Source of the DNA: Candidatus Paceibacterota bacterium
Lineage (GTDB): Bacteria > Verrucomicrobiota > Verrucomicrobiia > Limisphaerales > UBA8199
DNA: 64,000 bases
Assembly (NCBI GenBank): GCA_035452965.1
Contig: DAOTCE010000001.1
Coordinates: forward strand, 186,001 to 250,000
Direction: 5' to 3'
Position 1 is the stretch's first letter. Every line of letters starts with the position of its first letter. The notes beneath the pieces are model-generated. The model was given only the letters and a program-made list of their open reading frames with translations, was not told the origin of the DNA and did no database searches. Shown here in pieces: positions 59,609-64,000 of this stretch. The position numbers were made by a program, and so were the translations under genes.

Positions 59609-60360
59609 GCGGAGGCTTGCGGCTGGTAGCCGATGATGTTGAGGAAGATGCGTTCGAGGTTGGCCTGGTGCTGTTCGACCAGGTCGGCCACGCGGCCTTC
59701 GACTTTGAGCTCTCCCTGGTTGATGATGGCGACGCGGTCGCAGACGGTCTCCACTTCGCCCAGTTCGTGGGAGGAGAAGAACACGGTCTTGCCCTCGTTC
59801 TTCAGCCGCTGGATGATCTCGCGCACTTTCATGCGGCCGAGCGGGTCCAGGCCGCTGGTGGGTTCGTCCAGGATCAGCAGGTCGGGATTGTTGATCAGGG
59901 CCTGGGCCAACCCCACCCGTTGCTGCATCCCCTTGGAATAGGTCTTGATCGGGCGTTTGCGGGCGGACTCCAGCTCAACCAGCCTCAGCAGCTCGTCAAT
60001 CCGCCGCTCCGCCTCGGGGCGCGGGATGCCGAAAAGGCGCGCGTAAAAACGGAGCAACTCCTCGGCGGTCAGAAACTTGTAGTAATACGTCAGCTCCGGC
60101 AGGTAGCCGATGCGCTGGCGGGCGATGGGCTCGCGCACGTCCACGCCGAACAGGCAGGCCGCGCCGCTGGTGGCGTTGACGAAGCCCAACAGCACGTTCA
60201 TGGTGGTGGTCTTCCCGGCGCCATTGGGGCCCAGAAAGCCAAACACTTCGCCCGGGCAGACGCGCAAGTTCAGGTCTTTCACGGCGACCTTCTTCGCCTG
60301 CCCCGCGTTCCGCGTCCTAAATTCCACCCTCAGATTCTTTAGTTCCAGTATGGGATCCAT
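59605..60360 (-). CDS. ABC-2 type transporter ATP-binding protein
   Basis: A 251-residue ATPase. Walker A is GPNGAGKT at 44-51, the signature is 'YSKGMQQRVGLAQAL', Walker B is 'LLILDEPTSGLD', and the H-loop is 'FFSSHELGEVE'. The sequence is of the DRI/CcmA-like exporter group. The ATG at 60360 (MDPILELKNLRVEF) is chosen; an extended frame to 60411 lacks conservation. It is the first gene of the operon with the permease and the His-rich TPR protein. Confidence 0.93.
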   Translation of the reverse strand: MDPILELKNLRVEFRTRNAGQAKKVAVKDLNLRVCPGEVFGFLGPNGAGKTTTMNVLLGFVNATSGAACLFGVDVREPIARQRIGYLPELTYYYKFLTAEELLRFYARLFGIPRPEAERRIDELLRLVELESARKRPIKTYSKGMQQRVGLAQALINNPDLLILDEPTSGLDPLGRMKVREIIQRLKNEGKTVFFSSHELGEVETVCDRVAIINQGELKVEGRVADLVEQHQANLERIFLNIIGYQPQASA

Positions 60361-61113
60361 GTTCCAAACAGCCGAGCCGGGCGCCAGTGTAGCTGACGCC
60401 AGACACAACACAACGATTGTTCAAAGCAAGCAGGACCTTTGCCGTGAACGACAGGCGGGCAGGGCAGTCTTGCTGAAACCGCCGCGGGAAGGCCTGTTCA
60501 AACGACGGACTCCGTACTCGGCGCGCAGCGGAATGCGCGTCCTGCCATTGACTACCGCAATCCACTAACCCAGTCCCATATTCCTGGATTAACTAACCGT
60601 CCCATTATGAATTGGTGTTGTGTCCATTTTTGAGACAGTGGTGGTTCCCGATCGCGGTTCCCACAGCCGGACTTGCCGGTGTGAGAACGCTGTGACACGC
60701 GTGATACCCCGGTGTGTATCCCATGGGGAGCGCTCCCCATGGGATACACACCGTAGTCCCGCCGGATTGGCGCCGTCCCCTCGCCATGGTTGGCCTGGGC
60801 GCGGGGGCCTCCGGCTTGGGGGACGGGCGGTGCCGGTAATCGGGGCGAGCTTTGTTCCCTGGACCCCTTGCCTGCCCTGAAGGGCACCCTCTCCCCTCGG
60901 AGCTGAGCATTACCCACATCTTTTGGCCCCCGAGGGCGAATCCCAGAGGGATGGTGGGCAATAGCCCAACGTTTTAGCGTTGGGAACGATCCGAGATGAG
61001 GCAGACCGTTGGCCTGCATTTGCATCCCGGAGGGATGGCCGGCAATAGCCCAACGTTTCAACGTTGGGGACCCGTGTCCGATGCCCCCCGAGTCCCGAAG
61101 GGACGGCTGAAGC
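60361..61113. other. Repeat nest between the ABC-2 operon and the RAYT gene
   Basis: About 750 bases with no recognised gene. It holds copy C of the palindrome family (60710-60753), the outer inverted repeat arm at 60899-60917, and two REP-like GCCCAACGTT hairpins near 60963-60984 and 61048-61069. The ABC-2 operon promoter should be near 60361-60430 but was not assigned. Confidence 0.6.
60710..60753. repeat. 44-bp perfect palindrome, copy C of the family
   Basis: Two 22-base arms meet at 60731/60732. Relative to copy A (29299-29342), GTGGTTCC reads GTGTATCC on the left and the right arm changes to match (GGATACAC for GGAACCAC), so pairing is kept. A TAGTCCCGCCGGATTGG-type flank follows, as in copies A and B. 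Confidence 0.9.
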
Positions 61114-61857
61114 TCACTCCCACAGATAGCGTTCATCAAAGGCAATCCCATGCCGCTTCAACAATGCCATGAACTCCTCCTGAAACGTCACGCTCCGGTG
61201 ATGCTCCGCCTGCCCCTGAATGTACCGAATAATCCTGCCCAGTTGCGACACGCTCACACTGAAGGCGCCATACTTGACCTGCCAGCCAAAAACCCGCTGC
61301 TCCGGGAACGTGTCGTGCACCCACTTGGAGGAGCCGCCCTTGATCAGTTGCATCGCCTTGGCGATCCCGAGCGTCGAGGGCAGGGACAAGAGCAGATGCA
61401 CATGGTCCGCCACACCGCCGACGGCGACGGTTTTCATGTCATTCTCCCGGGCGATGCCGCCCAAATAGGGCCAAAGCCGTTCCGCAAAGCCAGTCGTGAT
61501 CAGCGGCCGACGGTCTTTGGTGCTGAACACGCAATGATAATACGCGCTGACGTACGACATGACCCCATTCAGCCGTCCCTTCGGGACTGGCACAATCCTA
61601 AAACGCACCTCTCCCAACGTTGAAACGTTGGGCTATTCTCACCGGTCCCTCCGGGACCGGCAGGGCCGCCGCGCCGAGACCGCCCGCCCCGGGCACATTC
61701 TCAGAATTCGGGACATTTCATCCCCCCAGAGCCAACGGACCAAATCCTGGCGCCCTGCGATCCGCTCGCCCTGAGCAAACGCTACGCGCCGCGCCCGCCC
61801 TCATCCCGAAGGGATTGGCCGAAATTACAGGCCAAGAGGTGGGTAATGCTCAGCTCC
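60899..61857. mobile_element. Nested inverted repeats around a second RAYT
   Basis: Two layers of inverted repeats enclose the transposase. Outer arms of 19 bases are at 60899-60917 and 61839-61857. Inner arms of 21 bases are at 61091-61111 and 61568-61588. AGCCCAACGTTTCAACGTTGGG-type hairpins lie outside the inner arms on both sides (60963-60984, 61048-61069, and about 61614-61637). This is the REP/BIME-like setting typical of RAYT genes, here with several units. Confidence 0.75.
61114..61560 (-). CDS. REP-associated tyrosine transposase (IS200-like), second copy
   Basis: A 148-residue Y1 transposase with the HUH motif His53-Val-His55 in 'ADHVHLLLSLP' and probable catalytic Tyr113 in 'IRYIQGQAEHHRSVTF'. 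The N-terminus 'YVSAYYHCVFSTKDRRPLI' is typical. It is clearly different in sequence from the RAYT at 52556-53008, so the two belong to separate lineages with their own repeats. The ATG at 61560 is chosen over a TTG at 61617. The gene appears intact. Confidence 0.93.
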   Translation of the reverse strand: MSYVSAYYHCVFSTKDRRPLITTGFAERLWPYLGGIARENDMKTVAVGGVADHVHLLLSLPSTLGIAKAMQLIKGGSSKWVHDTFPEQRVFGWQVKYGAFSVSVSQLGRIIRYIQGQAEHHRSVTFQEEFMALLKRHGIAFDERYLWE

Positions 61858-62062
61858 TCGGAGAGATGGGGTGAGGGGGCCGTTCGTAATTCTCTAACTG
61901 CATGGATACGGCTAAGTGCGCCAGGAAGCTGGGCATGATGCCCGTCGGTCGGCGAATTCCGTTCCTCCAGGAATCAGCACCAAAGAGCATCGGTCGACAG
62001 GGCGGCAGGATGCCAGGTTCGGGCGGGGCGGCGCTGGCGTGCTCGCCCCGGGCTGACCGCGG
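61561..62062. other. Right flank of the RAYT nest
   Basis: About 500 bases with the inner repeat arm (61568-61588), a GTTGAAACGTTGGGC hairpin near 61614-61637, further CCCTTCGGGATG-like units and the outer arm at 61839-61857. No gene was recognised. The part from 61860 to 62062 shows nothing distinct; no clear terminator for the first pseudopilin was seen. Confidence 0.55.
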
Positions 62063-62422
62063 TCACTCCATCGCGTGGCCTTCGGCAGAAAGCGAGCAGG
62101 TCGGAGGGTTGCTGACGGTCAACCCGGGCGTGTAATCGCCGCCGGCTGGACACCGGGGGAGGGCGTCGGTGAGCGGCCTGAGATAGGGAACGATGTCCTC
62201 CAGTTGATAAGTGTTGTTAGGCGCCTTGCTGAATTCCAGCGCCCAAAGCTGCGCGGCGCCGTCAATCTGGCGGAGGTTGTTGATGCACGCGTTCGTTTGC
62301 GTGGTGCCGCGGGCGCGAACGAAGTTGGGAATGGCGATCGCCGCCAGGAGGCCGATAATCGCCACTACGATCATGATTTCTACGAGGGTAAACCCGGGGT
62401 TGCTCGAAGCTCGAATCTTCAT
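62063..62422 (-). CDS. Type II secretion/type IV pilus-like pseudopilin 1
   Basis: A 119-residue class III signal protein. The prepilin peptidase site is PG|FTLVE, with the conserved Glu at +5 and the hydrophobic 'IMIVVAIIGLLAAIAIPNFVRAR' helix. The short C-terminal domain starts with 'NACINNLRQIDGAAQLWALE' and contains three Cys residues. Such short proteins are abundant in Verrucomicrobiota and are thought to be pseudopilins or pilins processed by PilD. The ATG at 62422 is chosen; the frame upstream is not conserved in its two paralogues. The conserved box at 62489-62502 lies upstream. Confidence 0.88.
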   Translation of the reverse strand: MKIRASSNPGFTLVEIMIVVAIIGLLAAIAIPNFVRARGTTQTNACINNLRQIDGAAQLWALEFSKAPNNTYQLEDIVPYLRPLTDALPRCPAGGDYTPGLTVSNPPTCSLSAEGHAME

Positions 62423-62488
62423 ACTCACACACTTTCTGCTCTCGCGGCGTGGGCCCGGCAGCAGGCGAGTAATAATAAGTTCGGTTTG

Positions 62489-62502
62489 GTCCACGGATTG
62501 CC
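62489..62502 (-). promoter_or_regulatory. Shared upstream box of pseudopilin 1
   Basis: On the plus strand, GTCCACGGATTGCC; on the coding strand GGCAATCCGTGGAC, 67 bases before the ATG. Copies of the same box precede pseudopilins 2 and 3 at similar distances. Whether it is a promoter part or a regulator site is unknown. Confidence 0.5.
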
Positions 62503-62620
62503 TGCGGCCACCGCTGACTTCTTATCAGCAATCCCGATGCCAGCAGAATGCAAACCGATTCATCTGCCAGCCGGCAGGAGAATTCCCTCCCATTTGAACA
62601 CGCCGCCAGTGCTGCCAAAA

Positions 62621-62653
62621 TCAAAAAGGCTTAGGAATTTCTTCCTAAGCCTT
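62621..62653 (-). terminator. Rho-independent terminator after pseudopilin 2
   Basis: A perfect 12-bp stem (AAGGCTTAGGAA with TTCCTAAGCCTT) and a four-base loop, followed on the minus strand by TTTTTGATTTT. It lies about 60 bases after the pseudopilin 2 stop and separates it from pseudopilin 1. Confidence 0.93.
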
Positions 62654-62709
62654 CGATTGTTTCCAGAGCAACTTGCTGACAGCAAGCCTCCGGGCAACGT
62701 TGGTGACTT

Positions 62710-63090
62710 TTATGTCCCGGCCGGAGCAGCAGCAGCACCAGTCGGCATGTCGTGACCGGTGACGTCGCAATCAGGCGCCGTTTCCAGGTTGCCGATGGTG
62801 TAGGAGCCGTTAGCCGGGCATTCCGGCCAATTGCCGCCCGCGCCGCGCCCCAGATACGGCTGACAATTGTCCCGGCTAGGCGTCACGGTGGGCAGTTGTT
62901 TGTTCTCGAGGGCCCACTGCTGCTTGGCGCCGTCAATCTGGCGGAGGTTGTTAATGCACGCGTTCTTCTGCGAGGTGGTGCGGGCGCGCACGAAGTTGGG
63001 AATAGCGATCGCGGCCAGCAAGCCAATGATGGCGACGACGATCATGATTTCCACCAGGGTGAAGCCCGATTTACGGGATGTTCTCTTCAT
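62710..63090 (-). CDS. Type II secretion/type IV pilus-like pseudopilin 2
   Basis: A 126-residue paralogue with cleavage site SG|FTLVE, the same hydrophobic helix and 'NACINNLRQIDGAKQQWALENKQLPTVTPSRDNCQPYLGRG'. Three Cys residues occur in the C-terminal domain, and a Thr/Ala/Pro tail ends the protein. The ATG at 63090 begins MKRTSRKSG, as in relatives. It has its own terminator (62621-62653) and its own upstream box (63163-63176), so it is probably transcribed alone. Confidence 0.9.
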   Translation of the reverse strand: MKRTSRKSGFTLVEIMIVVAIIGLLAAIAIPNFVRARTTSQKNACINNLRQIDGAKQQWALENKQLPTVTPSRDNCQPYLGRGAGGNWPECPANGSYTIGNLETAPDCDVTGHDMPTGAAAAPAGT

Positions 63091-63162
63091 ACTTACTCGT
63101 TCTCTTTCTTTGTTTACGGCGTGAACCACGCGGCAGGCGGGTTAGTTTACAATTGCGGTTTG

Positions 63163-63176
63163 GTTCACTTATTGCC
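63163..63176 (-). promoter_or_regulatory. Shared upstream box of pseudopilin 2
   Basis: Coding strand GGCAATAAGTGAAC, 73 bases before the ATG at 63090. It matches the boxes at 62489-62502 and 63743-63756. Confidence 0.5.
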
Positions 63177-63250
63177 TGCTGCAACCGCGTGTGCGGATTA
63201 AAGCAGCCGGAATGCCAAGCATAGCCGGGCGCTCCCCCGCCCCCCCCGAT

Positions 63251-63281
63251 AAAGCAAAAGGCCCGGGATCGCTCCCGGGCC
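63251..63281 (-). terminator. Rho-independent terminator after pseudopilin 3
   Basis: An 8-bp stem (GGCCCGGG with CCCGGGCC) and a six-base loop, followed on the minus strand by TTTTGCTTT. It begins 25 bases after the pseudopilin 3 stop. Confidence 0.9.
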
Positions 63282-63305
63282 CCTGTGAGTCTGCCTGCCG
63301 GACGG

Positions 63306-63677
63306 CTACTGCAGCGTCTCTTCCAGCTTGTGCGTGGTCGGCTGCTTGAGGCAGGTGGGCCTGACCGCCACGGTCGTCAGCGAGTAGCTGTCGGCGAAGG
63401 TCTTGCCCCCCGAGGGGCAAACCACCGCGTTCTTGAGGTAAGGCAGGACGTCGGCGGCGGAAACGCTCGCGGTTTCGCCTTGCCTGGTTTCAGCGGCCCA
63501 TTGTTGGACAGCACCGTCAATCTGCTGCAGATTGGCAATGCAGGCCTGTCTTTGGGCCGTGGTGCGGGCCTTCACGAAGTTGGGGATCGCGATCGAGGCC
63601 AGCAGACCGATAATGGCCACAACGATCATGATTTCCACCAGGGTGAAGCCCCTTGCATGGGATGTTCTTGTTTTCAT
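63306..63677 (-). CDS. Type II secretion/type IV pilus-like pseudopilin 3
   Basis: A 123-residue paralogue with cleavage site RG|FTLVE, the 'IMIVVAIIGLLASIAIPNFVKAR' helix and 'QACIANLQQIDGAVQQWAAETRQGETASVSAADVLPYLKNAVVCPSGG'. It differs more in the C-terminal half than the other two do from each other. It is the first of the three in the direction of transcription and has its own terminator. Assembly genes (pilB, pilC, pilD or gsp) are not in the window. Confidence 0.9.
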   Translation of the reverse strand: MKTRTSHARGFTLVEIMIVVAIIGLLASIAIPNFVKARTTAQRQACIANLQQIDGAVQQWAAETRQGETASVSAADVLPYLKNAVVCPSGGKTFADSYSLTTVAVRPTCLKQPTTHKLEETLQ

Positions 63678-63742
63678 GACTTAATCTTTCTGTTGTTGCG
63701 GCGTGAACGAGGCAGCCAGCGGTTATTATTAGTGCTATAGGC

Positions 63743-63756
63743 GTTCACGTATTGCC
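63743..63756 (-). promoter_or_regulatory. Shared upstream box of pseudopilin 3
   Basis: Coding strand GGCAATACGTGAAC, 66 bases before the ATG at 63677. An AATAATAA stretch lies between it and the start, as for pseudopilin 1. Confidence 0.5.
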
Positions 63757-63823
63757 GGTTGCCAACCGCACACAGAAGCGTAGGCCGCCGGGCGGTCGGA
63801 TGCAATGAGTAATCGCCCCGGGG

Positions 63824-63866
63824 GGCATCCGTTTTTGACCCGACCCGGCATCCGAAATTGGCCCGA
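63824..63866. repeat. Two 20-bp direct repeats, possible insertion-sequence end
   Basis: GGCATCCGTTTTTGACCCGA (63824-63843) and GGCATCCGAAATTGGCCCGA (63847-63866) repeat with a 23-bp period. Multiple terminal repeats of this wording are seen at IS21-type ends. The region beyond, to 64000, has no recognised gene, so an element may continue past the window. Confidence 0.4.
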
Positions 63867-64000
63867 GCCGTCGTGGCTTGTGTCTCAATTGTGGAATGGC
63901 CGCATCAAAGGTGGACACGTCGAGACAGTGCCAGGACGGTGGCTCAATCCCCATCCGGCCCGGCGCGCCGGTGGTTGCGCCCACTTCGCCAAGCACGTAG

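Noticed and set aside
60960..61640. CRISPR-like array of AGCCCAACGTT hairpins
   Set aside because: The units are few, unevenly spaced and in both orientations around a RAYT gene, and there are no cas genes. REP-like hairpins explain them better.
63745..63996. An 83-codon minus-strand open frame at the right edge
   Set aside because: It runs through the 20-bp direct repeats and has no protein-like composition or motif; more likely part of an insertion-sequence end.

Overview
The window (about 63% GC by eye, both strands densely coded) looks like a chromosome segment of a Verrucomicrobiota bacterium, most likely the Limisphaerales/Pedosphaera side. This is inferred from a family resemblance: three short 'FTLVEIMIVVAIIGLLA' pseudopilins, DUF1080 and YfhO-like proteins, a MoxR/DUF58/VWA operon and REP-associated (RAYT) transposases with hairpin repeats. 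No rRNA, tRNA, CRISPR array or prophage was recognised.

Layout. 1-1955: end of rfbD, rfbB (dTDP-rhamnose synthesis) and a CDP-alcohol phosphatidyltransferase. 2352-6116: an ArsR-methyltransferase fusion regulator divergent from metK-ahcY, with a palindrome on the probable metK promoter. 6130-16637: a GH16 glucanase, GAPDH with a clear terminator, msrA, a secreted unknown, a Prc-type protease, CCA transferase, a TIM-barrel epimerase-like protein, ribosomal protein S21 (TTG start) and an APC transporter.

17019-29128 is one seven-gene minus-strand operon: coiled-coil membrane protein, MoxR ATPase, DUF58, BatA-like VWA protein, iron-type ABC binding protein, a permease fused to an NHL propeller, and a second VWA membrane protein. 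No transporter ATPase is present.

29567-32440 (plus strand) holds rtcB, a CULT-domain (cereblon-like) protein coupled to it by a TAATG overlap, a MIF-like tautomerase and a GIY-YIG/DUF123 protein. This is the most unusual group in the window. Next come a two-domain DUF1080 lipoprotein, leuB, a Tat-like-signal receiver protein, a serpin lipoprotein with predicted P1 Lys, gatB, and an ECF sigma/zinc anti-sigma/rhodanese/isoprenylcysteine-methyltransferase-like group (39092-40983).

41518-57778 encodes large envelope proteins: a VWA/Ig/RCC1 secreted protein, a glycosidase-like protein, two paralogous YfhO-like membrane proteins and two other polytopic GT-C-like proteins, interrupted by a RAYT element bounded by 30-bp inverted repeats. 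57885-60360 is an ABC-2 exporter operon with a His/Cys-rich TPR protein. 60361-62062 is a repeat nest around a second RAYT. 62063-63677 carries three tandem pseudopilin genes that share an upstream box, two of them with clear terminators. The right edge may be the end of an IS21-like element.

Repeat families noted: an 11-bp tandem repeat at two loci, a 44-50 bp palindrome at three loci whose arms co-vary, and a 120-bp direct repeat pair.
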